A stretch of 64,000 bases of DNA from NCBI RefSeq assembly GCF_946886105.1, contig NZ_CAMPHV010000016.1:52905-116904 (forward strand), written 5' to 3'. The notes below the pieces were generated by a model, which saw nothing but the letters and a program-made list of their open reading frames with translations, was not told where the DNA came from and made no database searches. The DNA comes from an uncultured Pseudomonas sp. (GTDB taxonomy: Bacteria > Pseudomonadota > Gammaproteobacteria > Pseudomonadales > Pseudomonadaceae). The translations under genes and the position numbers were made by a program. Of this stretch, positions 8,211-16,696 are shown piece after piece (the first letter of the stretch is position 1; every line of letters starts with the position of its first letter).

Positions 8211-9968
8211 ATGAGCGTACTTGGATGCTCGGTCTGTGATATGAAGAATCTGATTGTTGGTATTGCTCAATCCTTGAACTGGTCGCTTTCTTTAGGAAAT
8301 AAATTTTTCCGTGTAATCCCAGGATGTACAGGAATTACTGTAATTGCGACGATTTTTAGTCAATTTTTTCTATTGGCGGGTTTTTTGCTGCCGCTAAAGG
8401 TCGTGTTGCTGCTTGGGGCGGACCATGTGCCCCATTATTTTCCAATGTTTTTGCAGGCTGTAGGCCGCGACCGGCTGATAATTTTGCTAAGCGTTGTTTC
8501 TGTCATTTTTTACCTTCTTCATTTAATAACGGCTAAGGTGGTCGATTACTGCTCTAAGTTTGGGGCTGAGAAACTGCTCGCCAAGAGTAAAAAAATGGCG
8601 ATTTTTGAGAATCAGGAAGATATAGCCCTTAGAGGTTATCAGCGGTACTCGCAAAGTTTGGCCAATTTTTGCTTTTTGTTGATCTGCCTGCTTGGCATGT
8701 TGTTTTTTTATACAACGCTGGCCTTGGTGATTTTTGTATATTTTATAATTTCTACTGCTGTGGTTGGGCTTGCGCTGTCTACGGTTTCAAGCTTTAAAAA
8801 GCGGATTTTGGACAGTTTGGGAGCGCTGCCCAAGATTTTGGGTGGCATTGGGTTTTTATTTTCCTTTGCGTTCATCGTATTTGACTACCTCGCTGGGAAC
8901 TCTCCCGGTTTGTTAATTGCAGTGATTTCTTTGCTATTGGCTCGCCAGTTGTTTGGGCGGGTATCAATCTTGATAAAGGATCAGTACGACCTCTATCGAC
9001 AAAAAGCTCAGTTGTCCGCATTGTTTTTTCACGGAAATATTTTCCAAGGTGAAGCTAAAAATAAGACACGGGGTATGTGGCCGCTCATTGAACCGAATAT
9101 AAGAGAGCAGTGGGTCGGCAAGGTAGTGGCAGAAACTTTAGGTTTGCCGAAGGTGGAATTTTCTAGTCATTGGGTCCAGATGGGGTTACCTGATGTCCTT
9201 TGCTATTTGGTAAAAGTAAAACTTGATAGTGGCCTTGAAAAGGACTTATTAGTCAAACTGTTCAATGTTAATCGCTCATCGTGGGCAAAACACGAAGCGA
9301 CGTTACTTACAACTCAAGATAATATACCTGCACTCCCTTTTTTGTATGCAACCACAGTTGAAGGTATGAATTGCCATGTTTTCGAGGCGACTGATTACCG
9401 TTGCTGTACTGGCGTCGAAACAGCTAAGGCTCAGATGGATTTTCGTGCTGCCTTGGCAGCATGCAGCCCATCAGATTCATTAGTAAGTCTCTATGTTAGA
9501 TCCCGAACACGGTTGTGGCAGCGTTTGGATGATGATTTATTGTGTCGACTTGAATGGTTGTTGAGTGGTGATTCTGATCCAGTATTGTTTGATCGCTTTC
9601 GTTCGGTACTTCAAAATATGCGACAAACACTTGAAAACTTACCGCATTCAATTTTTGTCCAAGATGTGCGACCGGGTATGCTTTGGATAAGTCCAGATGG
9701 AAGTTTTGTTTTGGCGAATTGGGGGCGTTGGGAGTTTGAGCCACTTGGTACGCGCTGGACTTTTACTGATAAAGAGGCGGATCGCATCGCTGGCTTTTTT
9801 AGAGGGGTTCAATCTGCTCTGCATCCTGAAAAAGTGGTTAGCATCTCTCAGCTCCAATTCTCTGCGTTGATTTATGATTTTGTTTTTTTTATGCAGCGCG
9901 CACGATATATAGAGGCGTATGGGCTGATTGAGAAGATTCTCGTCACATTTGACGAAGTTAAGCTATAG
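8211..9968 (+). CDS. Integral membrane protein fused to a degenerate kinase-like (APH-type) domain
   Basis: 585 residues from the ATG directly beside the repeat; ATG 8241 (MKNLIVG) is a plausible true start, and neither has a clear ribosome site. Residues about 35-270 hold around six hydrophobic segments (for example FFLLAGFLLPLKVVLLLG and LLICLLGMLFFYTTLALVIF), reminiscent of an ABC-exporter membrane domain without an ATPase. The C-terminal 250 residues are soluble. The segment HSIFVQDVRPGMLWISPDG followed by VLANWGRWEFEPLG matches the catalytic-loop pattern HxD..xxN and the following D-W of aminoglycoside-phosphotransferase-like kinases, but with Q-D-V and A-N-W at the key positions. Probably a degenerate kinase fold. 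Function unknown; the neighbours make polysaccharide. Confidence 0.45.
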   Translation: MSVLGCSVCDMKNLIVGIAQSLNWSLSLGNKFFRVIPGCTGITVIATIFSQFFLLAGFLLPLKVVLLLGADHVPHYFPMFLQAVGRDRLIILLSVVSVIFYLLHLITAKVVDYCSKFGAEKLLAKSKKMAIFENQEDIALRGYQRYSQSLANFCFLLICLLGMLFFYTTLALVIFVYFIISTAVVGLALSTVSSFKKRILDSLGALPKILGGIGFLFSFAFIVFDYLAGNSPGLLIAVISLLLARQLFGRVSILIKDQYDLYRQKAQLSALFFHGNIFQGEAKNKTRGMWPLIEPNIREQWVGKVVAETLGLPKVEFSSHWVQMGLPDVLCYLVKVKLDSGLEKDLLVKLFNVNRSSWAKHEATLLTTQDNIPALPFLYATTVEGMNCHVFEATDYRCCTGVETAKAQMDFRAALAACSPSDSLVSLYVRSRTRLWQRLDDDLLCRLEWLLSGDSDPVLFDRFRSVLQNMRQTLENLPHSIFVQDVRPGMLWISPDGSFVLANWGRWEFEPLGTRWTFTDKEADRIAGFFRGVQSALHPEKVVSISQLQFSALIYDFVFFMQRARYIEAYGLIEKILVTFDEVKL

Positions 9969-10004
9969 AGGGCCCGTGGGGCTTTACTTAAATTTGGAGG
10001 GGGT

Positions 10005-10937
10005 ATGGCTAAGGAGGTTTTTTTCCATATAGGGGCTCATAAGTCTGCATCGACTACTATTCAAAATAATCTTAAGCGTAATAAGAGGCAGCTTGTCGAT
10101 TGTGTTGACTTGGTTCCGGTTTTGGCTGCTGACTATCCGCAATCCAACTTCTTTAGATTTTTTTTGGATATGTCGGATGGTACGGTAAACTTCCATGACC
10201 CAGCTGTGTTTGAGTGGGAGGTCCAGAGGGCAAAAGCCAGTTTTGAGGAGATTGTTTCTAATGTCGACTCTGGCAAGTCGTTATTTTTTTCATATGAAGG
10301 ATTCCTGGGTTACTGTCGATTACATGAGTACAGGCTCCTGTATCCGCATTCTAAATTTGTATTGCAGGCCCTTAAGGAGATAACGTCTGGATTTGATGTT
10401 AAAATCGTTCTTGTGGTTAGGAGTCAGGACGCTTATATTGAATCCTGCTATTTGCAACAAATCAAAGTCGGCAGGCTTCTTGATTTTTCTTCCTATTTTA
10501 ATTCTCTCGTGTTTGACTCCTTTAGTTGGTTGAGAATCGCCGATGAAGCTTCGGGTGTTTTTGGTTATGAGAATGTCAAGGTTCTTCCTTTTGAGACCAT
10601 TCGTGAGATCGGGGCTTTTGAGTTTATTGCCCGTATAGTTGATTTTTTGATGGGTAGGTGCATGCGAAATATTGATTTTGATTTGATTAGTAAGTCAAAT
10701 GAAAGTATTTCCAGGAAAGGGCTTCAGTTGTGTTTGGCGGCGTACCCTCTTTTAGAGGACCTGCAAGATAGAAAGGATTTTAGAGCTTTTGTATTTAAGC
10801 AGTTTTCGGTCGAGAAATATGGTAGACCAAATTTGATGTCTCAAGAGGAAGCAAAGATTGTTATGGGCTTGTGTGCCGAGTCAAATCTTGAGCTATTCAG
10901 TAAGTATATTCCAGATGTGGCTCCTCTTTATGGGTAG
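10005..10937 (+). CDS. Putative PAPS-dependent sulfotransferase
   Basis: 310 residues, ATG preceded by a strong ribosome site (GGAGGGGGT). The N-terminal FFHIGAHKSASTTIQNNL matches the 5'-phosphosulfate-binding loop of sulfotransferases (HIGxxKTGTTxLQ pattern). VLVVRSQDAYIESCYLQQ near residue 140 matches the 3'-phosphate-binding RxPxxRxxSxY-like region. Such enzymes move sulfate from PAPS to a hydroxyl or amine of a glycan. The next gene encodes APS kinase, which makes PAPS, and follows immediately, strongly supporting this assignment. The acceptor is presumably the surface glycan built by the surrounding genes. A+T-rich. Confidence 0.75.
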   Translation: MAKEVFFHIGAHKSASTTIQNNLKRNKRQLVDCVDLVPVLAADYPQSNFFRFFLDMSDGTVNFHDPAVFEWEVQRAKASFEEIVSNVDSGKSLFFSYEGFLGYCRLHEYRLLYPHSKFVLQALKEITSGFDVKIVLVVRSQDAYIESCYLQQIKVGRLLDFSSYFNSLVFDSFSWLRIADEASGVFGYENVKVLPFETIREIGAFEFIARIVDFLMGRCMRNIDFDLISKSNESISRKGLQLCLAAYPLLEDLQDRKDFRAFVFKQFSVEKYGRPNLMSQEEAKIVMGLCAESNLELFSKYIPDVAPLYG

Positions 10938-10996
10938 TGATTTTTCTATGCTGCTTTTATCTATGGCTTGACTTTTTATCTGCAGGTTATAGTTGG

Positions 10997-11602
10997 GTGA
11001 GTATTTGTTTGCACCGGGGGCATTTAATTCCGCTTGATCGCCAGCAGTTACTTGGTCATGGATCACTTACTGTATGGTTTACCGGGTTGAGTGGTTCTGG
11101 TAAGTCAACTTTGGCTTTTGGGTTGGAGCACAAACTTGTGCGCGCTAGCCATCTGGCCTACGTGCTGGATGGTGATAATATTCGGCATGGTTTAAACCGT
11201 GATTTGGATTTCACGCCTGCTTCTCGTACGGAAAATATCCGCCGCGTAGCAGAAACGGCCAAGCTATTCAATGAGGCTGGCGTTATTGTCCTTTGCGCTT
11301 TTATTTCCCCCTCCACGCAGGACCGTGAACTAGCTAGGGCTATTGTCGGGGAGAATAATTTTTTTGAAGTATATGTTTCGACCCCACTTTATGAGTGCGA
11401 GCGACGCGACCCAAAGAGGCTTTACCAGCGTGCCCGCAGTGGCGATCTTAAGAATTTCACAGGTATTGATGCGCCTTATGAAAAACCTCTTGACCCTGAC
11501 CTTACTGTCGATACCTCAGCGCAAGACGTCGATTTTTGTTTGCAGTTGTTGTTTGACGCACTCCAGTCCAAGACCCGCTTGCTTGAAGCTAGTAATGCAT
11601 GA
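10997..11602 (+). CDS. cysC: Adenylylsulfate (APS) kinase
   Basis: CysC phosphorylates APS to PAPS with ATP. The P-loop GLSGSGKST sits near residue 33 from the chosen GTG start at 10997. DGDNIRHGLNRDL, RTENIRRVAE, CAFISPSTQDR and the C-terminal lid FTGIDAPYEKP are all canonical for APS kinase. The frame is open up to 10937, but that extension is a hydrophobic tail absent from CysC, so the GTG giving about 201 residues is preferred. It stands alone, without CysD/CysN, so it relies on APS made elsewhere. Pairing with the adjacent sulfotransferase indicates a PAPS supply dedicated to glycan sulfation. Confidence 0.9.
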   Translation: MSICLHRGHLIPLDRQQLLGHGSLTVWFTGLSGSGKSTLAFGLEHKLVRASHLAYVLDGDNIRHGLNRDLDFTPASRTENIRRVAETAKLFNEAGVIVLCAFISPSTQDRELARAIVGENNFFEVYVSTPLYECERRDPKRLYQRARSGDLKNFTGIDAPYEKPLDPDLTVDTSAQDVDFCLQLLFDALQSKTRLLEASNA

Positions 11603-11623
11603 CCTGCACTGGAATCATGCGCA

Positions 11624-12856
11624 ATGATTCGCGTTGCAATGCTGGTTTGGAATGAATTCCGCAATGATGCGCGGGTGTTGAAGGAAGCCCAAACCCTTCA
11701 AGCTGCGGGCTACCACGTGACGGTCTTTGCTTTACACACGCCCGGAGTTACCGCAGAGCAACAGACTCTGGATGATGGTGTCGAAGTAGTGCGGGTGGCG
11801 CGTAGCCCGTTGTGGCGGCTGCATAAGCGCAAGGCTTCTGCTGCACCTGATGTGTCGGTTGCTGCTGCCTCCGATGGGCCGATTGGGCGCCTGGGCCTCG
11901 TCAGGCAGGTCTTGCGTATTATTGCGCGATTCTGGACTCATTTCGGGTTGCTGTGGCGTATGGTTATGCACAACGCGGATATCGTGCATGCCCATGATGT
12001 CAATGTATTGCCCACCGCGTGGCTGGCTGCCAAGCTGTCTGGCGCCAAGATCGTTTATGACGCCCATGAAATCAGCACCAGTCGTGAGGGCTATTCGAGC
12101 TTTCGTAACCTGGTTGCTGGGGTTGAACGATTTCTGATGCCGCGAGTTCAGGGCGCGATAACGACGACTGATGCGCGGGCGAAGTTCTTTGCCCGCGCCT
12201 ACGGCATAGCACGGCCAGTGGTGTTGCAGAATCGCCCGCGTTTCCAGCCGCTGAAGGCGTCAAACCGCATTCGTGAGGAGCTCGGGCTGAGCGAGCCTTG
12301 GCCGATCATTCTTTATCAAGGGGGTGTCCAGCAGGGGCGTGGGCTCGAACGTTTGGTTCGTGTTGCTGCGCAAGTGCCGGATACCTATTTCGTGTTTATT
12401 GGAGGGGGGCGGCTTGATGGCAGTTTGCGCAGCATTGCCGCCGAGCTGGGCCTTGAGGGTCGAGTTCGCTTTATTCCTACCGTAGCATTGGCTGAACTGC
12501 CTTTCTACACCGCCTCGGCTGATATCGGCGTGCAACCGATAGAAAATACCTGCTTGAATCACTACACAACTGACTCCAATAAGTTGTTTGAGTACGTGCA
12601 GGCGGGTCTGCCTGTGGTGGCTTCCGATTTGCCGGAAATTCGCCGGGTGGTGCGTGAGTACGATCTTGGCTTGCTTGTGCCCGCTGGCGACAGCAAGGCG
12701 CTGGCAGCTGCGCTAAACTGCCTGGTTGCGGATGTCGATAAGCGTCGTTTCCACGCGCGGCAATCACTTAAAGCGGTGGCTGCATTGAGTTGGGAGCAGC
12801 AGGAAGGTGAGCTGCTTGCTCTATATGAGCGGATTCTTGGCTATAAGGTGGGCTGA
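11624..12856 (+). CDS. Glycosyltransferase family 4
   Basis: 410-residue GT-B retaining-type transferase. The N-terminal domain begins VAMLVWNEFRNDARVLKEA. HAHDVNVLPTAW and VYDAHEI near residues 125-150 are acceptor-side motifs common in GT4. The donor domain has YQGGVQQGRGLERLV and the TDSNKLFEYVQAGLPVVASD segment containing the E-x7-E-like region. Base composition changes here: this gene and those that follow are richer in G+C than the block before it. Twelve bases separate it from the next GT4 gene. The sugar donor is unknown. Confidence 0.85.
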   Translation: MIRVAMLVWNEFRNDARVLKEAQTLQAAGYHVTVFALHTPGVTAEQQTLDDGVEVVRVARSPLWRLHKRKASAAPDVSVAAASDGPIGRLGLVRQVLRIIARFWTHFGLLWRMVMHNADIVHAHDVNVLPTAWLAAKLSGAKIVYDAHEISTSREGYSSFRNLVAGVERFLMPRVQGAITTTDARAKFFARAYGIARPVVLQNRPRFQPLKASNRIREELGLSEPWPIILYQGGVQQGRGLERLVRVAAQVPDTYFVFIGGGRLDGSLRSIAAELGLEGRVRFIPTVALAELPFYTASADIGVQPIENTCLNHYTTDSNKLFEYVQAGLPVVASDLPEIRRVVREYDLGLLVPAGDSKALAAALNCLVADVDKRRFHARQSLKAVAALSWEQQEGELLALYERILGYKVG

Positions 12857-12868
12857 CTCAGTATTCTG

Positions 12869-14053
12869 ATGCCAAAGCGAATCTTGTTTCTCAGCTTCTT
12901 CTATCCACCTGATTTATCTGCCGGTTCTTTTCGCGCTGTAGCGCTGATGAAAGCGTTGCAGACACAGGTGTCAGGTGATGTGCAGATCGATTTGGTGACG
13001 ACACAGCCCAATCGTTATCAATCCTTCACTCGGGAGGCCCCGGATTGCGAAGAGCATGAAGGTTGGAGCATTCACCGGGTGCAGTTGCCGGAGCACCAGG
13101 GAGGGTTGCGGGGCCGGGCGTGGTCATTCCTGTGCTTCGCTTGGGCGGTGTGCCGATTTGTGCGGGGCCGGCAGTACGATCTGGTTTACGCGACCTCGTC
13201 GCGTTTGATGACGGCGCTATTGGGCGCAATGGTTGCTGCCGCTAAAGGTGCACGGTTGTATCTGGATATCCGCGATATTTTCGTGGAGACCTTGCAGGGG
13301 GTATTCAAGTCCGCAGTCTGGCGCCCCGGGGTCTGGTTGTTCGGTGCCTTGGAGCGCTGGACGATAGGGCATGCAGATAGGGTCAACCTGGTATCCCCTG
13401 GCTTCCTTCCTTATTTCCAGTCTCGCTACCCCAGGGCTCGGTTTGCTGTCTTCTCCAATGGGGTGGATCAAGCGTTTTCCCGGCAGCTCTCGGATAGCGG
13501 GGGCGGCGGCAGTGGTGGACCTTTGCGGGTTGTTTATGCGGGCAATATTGGTGATGGCCAGGGTTTGCATAGCATCTTGCCTGCACTAGCTGAGCAATTG
13601 GAGGGGCGAGTTCGGTTTCAGGTTATTGGTGATGGCAGCCGTTCTGATGAATTGCGTGATGCTTTGGCGCAGCGCCAGGTTGAGAATGTCGAGTTGTTGA
13701 AGCCGATCCCGCGCAAAGAGCTTCAGAGCTTTTATGAGCGCGCCGATGTGCTTTTCCTGCATTTGAATGATTTGCCGGCCTTCCGGCGCGTACTGCCATC
13801 CAAGCTCTTCGAATATGCCGCTTCAGGCAAGCCGATCTGGGCCGGTGTTGGAGGTTATGCGGCCGGGTTTGTTAATCGCGAGATAGCGAATGCAGCTGTA
13901 TTCCCGCCATGCGATGTAATACAGGCTGTGCGCTGTCTTGAGCAGCTGAGTATGGCGTGTGTAGATCGTAGTGCTTTCACCGAACGTTATACCCGGGAGC
14001 GCATCATGCGCGAGATGGCGCGAGATGTACTCGAACTGCTGGAGTCGGCCTGA
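12869..14053 (+). CDS. Glycosyltransferase family 4
   Basis: 394-residue GT-B transferase similar in design to WbuB/WbpH-type enzymes. FLSFFYPPDLSAGSFRAVAL is the N-terminal nucleotide-domain start, LYLDIRDIFVETL the acceptor-side motif, VYAGNIGDGQGLHSILPAL begins the donor domain, and LPSKLFEYAASGKPIWAGV carries the Glu used for nucleotide-sugar binding. It probably forms one transcription unit with the GT4 gene just upstream. It is the last intact O-antigen gene before the insertion-element block, so anything formerly downstream may have been displaced. Donor and acceptor are unknown. Confidence 0.85.
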   Translation: MPKRILFLSFFYPPDLSAGSFRAVALMKALQTQVSGDVQIDLVTTQPNRYQSFTREAPDCEEHEGWSIHRVQLPEHQGGLRGRAWSFLCFAWAVCRFVRGRQYDLVYATSSRLMTALLGAMVAAAKGARLYLDIRDIFVETLQGVFKSAVWRPGVWLFGALERWTIGHADRVNLVSPGFLPYFQSRYPRARFAVFSNGVDQAFSRQLSDSGGGGSGGPLRVVYAGNIGDGQGLHSILPALAEQLEGRVRFQVIGDGSRSDELRDALAQRQVENVELLKPIPRKELQSFYERADVLFLHLNDLPAFRRVLPSKLFEYAASGKPIWAGVGGYAAGFVNREIANAAVFPPCDVIQAVRCLEQLSMACVDRSAFTERYTRERIMREMARDVLELLESA

Positions 14054-14203
14054 TGCGGGGTTGCTCACTAGTGCCGGTGGTTTTGTCGAGTGGGCCTTGT
14101 TGAGTCGCTTGCGCGGCACGCAGGGCCTTATGCCCGTTACCGAACTTTGACGTGATGCGTTGGGCGGTGTCGGTGAGTTAAGGCCGGGGCGCAATCCGCT
14201 AGC

Positions 14204-14317
14204 TTTTCGCGACCTATTACGGGCGGATTGCCGTCTGGTCCTCTTGGCCATTACCGGCAATGGCAGGTGCTTCAGTGGCCGTATCGTCAACCTCTCAAAC
14301 CGGTGGCCGAGGCAGGC
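14204..14317 (+). repeat. Diverged direct repeat, left copy (pair with 20679-20799)
   Basis: An unidentified non-coding or pseudogene segment that aligns by eye with 20679-20799 in the same orientation. Shared blocks are TTCGCGACCT, CTTGGCCATT / CCTGGCCATT, GGCCGTATCGTCAA / GGCCGTATTGTCAA and GGCCGAGG. It is degenerate and has stops in frame. The two copies bracket the mobile-element block. The rest of 14054-14326 holds no gene I can support. Confidence 0.5.
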
Positions 14318-14371
14318 AGATCCATCGTAAGCGCTCCACAAACCCCACCTATTGCTGATGGAGCAAGCCGG

Positions 14372-15920
14372 TCAGGATGTGGCCGTCAGTTGGCAGTTCC
14401 ACGGCAGCAGCGCCTCGTAACCTTCAACGCTGTTGGCCAGTGGTAGGCGTTCGAGGACATGGCGCAGCCAGGCGTAGGTTTCTCGCCCGTTGGCCTTGGC
14501 GGTTTCGATCAGGCTATAGATAGATCTGCGCGCTGGCGGTGGCGCCCTTGGGCGTGTCGCTGAACAGCCAGTTCTTGCGGCCGATGACGAACGGGCAGAT
14601 GGCGTTTTTGGCACGGTTGTTGTCGATCGGCAGGTGGCCAGCTTCGACGTAGCGTTCCAGTCGGCTCCAGTTACTGGCCAGGTAGTTCACTGCTTTGCCC
14701 AGGGCGTTCTGCGCCGTGACCTGCGGCTGGGTTTTGTCCAGCCAGGCCTTGAGTTGGGCAAGCAGCGGCAGGCTGTGCTGCTGACGGCCGTGGTGGCGCT
14801 GTTCATCGCTGGCATCCTTGAGTCCGCGCTCGATGCCGTAGAGTTTGTTGATCATCCCCAGCGCGATGTCGGCGCGTCCGGTTTTGCCCTTCGGCTGCAC
14901 CTTTTGCGCTTCGACGAACTTGCGCCGGGCATGCGCCCAGCAGGCCAGCCGTTCGACGCCCGCTTGCGCGGCCAAAGCGTTGTAGCCGGCGTAATCGTCG
15001 GTCATCAGGTAGCCGCGATAACCGTCGAGCAGGCGTAGCGGTACCTCCTGCGCACGGCTGGTTGTGTAGTCGAACAGGATCACCGGCCGGTCTGGCGGGC
15101 CGCCGGTCTGCACCCACATCCAGGAGTGGCTGCTCGGGTCGCGCCCCGGCTCCTTGAGCACCTGCACGCGGGTTTCATCGCAGTGCAGCACCGGGTAGTC
15201 CAGTAGCGTGTCGCGCATCAGATTGAGCAGCGGTTGCAACTGCTCGCCGCACTGGATCACCCAGCGCGCCAGGGTTTGCCGGGGGATGTCGATGCCGTGC
15301 CGACTGAGCATCTTCTCGAAGCGGTACAGCGGGATGCCGTCGGCGTACTTGGTGCTCAGCAACATCGCCAGCACGCTCGGGCTGACCAGGCTCTTCTCGA
15401 TCAGTTGCGCCGGCTTGTCAGTGGTTGCCAGGGTGGCTTCGCAGCCCTTACAGGCGTATGTCTTGCGGATGTGTTTGATCACCCGCACCTGCATCGGGAT
15501 GATTTCCAACTGCTCGCTGGTTTCTTCACCAATGACGTGCTTGCGACAACCGCATGCGCAGGTCAGCTCGTGCTCGGGCAGTTCATGGATGACCTCGACA
15601 CGCGGCAGATCAGCTGGCAGCAGCTTGCGCTTGCCACGACGCTTGGTCGGCGCGACAACTTCTTCCTCGACCTCTTCGACAGACGCTTCGAGCACGGCTT
15701 CGGTGAGGCTTTCGGCTTCGTTGAAGATCTCCAGCTGCGGCGAGTCGGGATCGACGGTCTGCTCGGATTTGCGGCCGAACAGGCGCTGAATCAACAACGC
15801 GTTTTGTTCACGCAGGTGTTCAATCTGTCCGTCTTTCTCCGACACCTGCTCATGCAGCGACAGCAGCAGCTGCTTCAGCAAAACAGGGTCGTCAGGGAGG
15901 GTTTCTGGCACGGAAATCAT
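14372..15920 (-). pseudogene. tnpC: IS66 transposase TnpC, frameshifted
   Basis: DDE-type IS66 transposase. From the start at 15920 the frame runs 468 codons. It includes the zinc-finger-like [12 protein letters not shown] and CKGC region, the catalytic [10 protein letters not shown] and [10 protein letters not shown] segments, and [20 protein letters not shown], then hits a stop just after ASAQIY. The expected continuation SLIETAKANGRETYAWLRHV is in another frame (down to 14372). The break coincides with a tandem CTAT duplication on the coding strand (ATCTATCTATAGC where ATCTATAGC would keep frame), a 4-base insertion at about 14518-14525. The product would lack its C-terminal tail. Confidence 0.85.
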
Positions 15921-15938
15921 GCCGTGGATTATACCGGC

Positions 15939-16298
15939 TCAGGTCACAAAACGCGGGGTCAAAATCTGGTGCGGACGGTTGCGCCACAGGTAGATGCCGT
16001 CGAGCAGCCAGTTCAGTTTGTCGACCGTCAGCACGATGGCTTCCTCTTGATCGGATGGCGATGTTTTGAACCGCTCGGCATCAAGGCGCTTGAACCACAG
16101 GCAGAAGCCATTGCGCTCCCAATACAAAATCTTCACCCGGTTACGCGACTTGTTGAGAAAGACGAACAGTACCGGGTCGAACACGGCTACTTTGATGTCC
16201 AGCTCGACCAGGACGGCCAGGCCGTCGATGGACTTTCGGAAATCCACCGGCTTGGGGTAGAGGTAGACTTTTTCGACTTTAGCGTCGGGGCGCATCAT
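15939..16298 (-). CDS. tnpB: IS66 family accessory protein TnpB
   Basis: 119 residues from ATG 16298 (MMRPDAKVEKVYLYPKP), matching the usual IS66 Orf2/TnpB start; the frame is open for 12 more codons upstream. KPVDFRKSIDGLAVLVE and DPVLFVFLNKSRNRVKILYW are diagnostic of the family. TnpB is required for transposition of IS66 elements, but its exact role is unsettled. It lies 18 bases upstream of the broken tnpC. It looks intact but is probably without function here, because tnpC is frameshifted and tnpA is gone. Confidence 0.85.
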   Translation of the reverse strand: MMRPDAKVEKVYLYPKPVDFRKSIDGLAVLVELDIKVAVFDPVLFVFLNKSRNRVKILYWERNGFCLWFKRLDAERFKTSPSDQEEAIVLTVDKLNWLLDGIYLWRNRPHQILTPRFVT

Positions 16299-16381
16299 GG
16301 TGGCTGGCTCCAGAAAGAAATTGGAGCACAGCATTAGCTGGGCTGCGGGTCAGTTGAAGATGGGGTCTATGGAACGCTTAC

Positions 16382-16456
16382 CGTGGAACTGTTCGCCAGC
16401 CTCGGCCTACTGAAAGCAGACCTTATCCTGGCGGACGCGGTTTATGGAGCGCTTAC
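16382..16456 (-). mobile_element. IS66 end fragment, outer end facing right
   Basis: The reverse complement starts GTAAGCGCTCCATAAACCGC and continues with close similarity to the fragment at 18766-18919 (shared CAGGA-AAGGT, CTGCTTTCAG and GGCTGGC blocks). It is therefore the terminal about 75 bp of a second IS66 copy, cut off where the element 14327-16381 abuts it. Confidence 0.7.
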
Positions 16457-16672
16457 CCGTCTATGGCGGTAAACCCTCATACGACGCAGTCAGCCTAATA
16501 GGCTCCAATGGCCACGCTACGGTCGCCTCGCCGACCTCTATACACCAAAACCCAGAAATGCACATCCGTACCCTGAGAACCGCTTCGCGTCACATATCCG
16601 AGGCAGGAGCCGTATGCGGTAGTTCCGCACGTACGGATCTGTGCGGGGGCGGCAGGTAACTGCCATCCCTAC
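16457..16672 (+). mobile_element. Group II intron 3' fragment: end of maturase frame plus RNA domains V and VI
   Basis: Domain V is recognisable at 16607-16639: GAGCCGTATGCGG, a short loop, then CCGCACGTACGGATC, with the AGC catalytic triad in the 5' strand. A domain VI-like hairpin follows (GGCAGGTAACTGCC at 16650-16663), and a plausible intron 3' end CCCTAC at 16667-16672. Just upstream, a frame reads RLQWPRYGRLADLYTPKP ... PENRFASHIRGRSRMR and stops inside domain V, as intron-encoded reverse transcriptase genes often do. The 5' intron part and almost all of the RT gene are missing. Confidence 0.65.
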
Positions 16673-16696
16673 CGCGACCTGTTCAGGAGGGGCTGC

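Larger units (their letters stand above)
14327..16381 (-). mobile_element. IS66-family insertion sequence, decayed (tnpB intact, tnpC frameshifted, tnpA absent)
   Basis: Ends are imperfect inverted repeats starting GTAA as in IS66: GTAAGCGCTCCACAAACCCC at 14327-14346 and its inverse GGGGTCTATGGAACGCTTAC at 16362-16381. The element is about 2.05 kb, with genes on the minus strand in the order tnpB then tnpC. The usual first gene tnpA is missing; only about 80 bases lie between the right end and tnpB. The 8-bp flanks (GATCCATC left, CGTGGAAC right) do not match, so no target duplication survives. The right end abuts a second IS66 end fragment. Confidence 0.85.

Noticed and set aside
13026..13586. 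Several 60-117 codon frames around 13.0-13.6 kb on both strands
   Set aside because: All lie within the GT4 gene and have no start context or similarity.
15234..16337. 367-codon open frame opposite the IS66 genes
   Set aside because: Antisense shadow of tnpC/tnpB in G+C-rich DNA; no ribosome site or domain, and it runs across the gap between two minus-strand genes.
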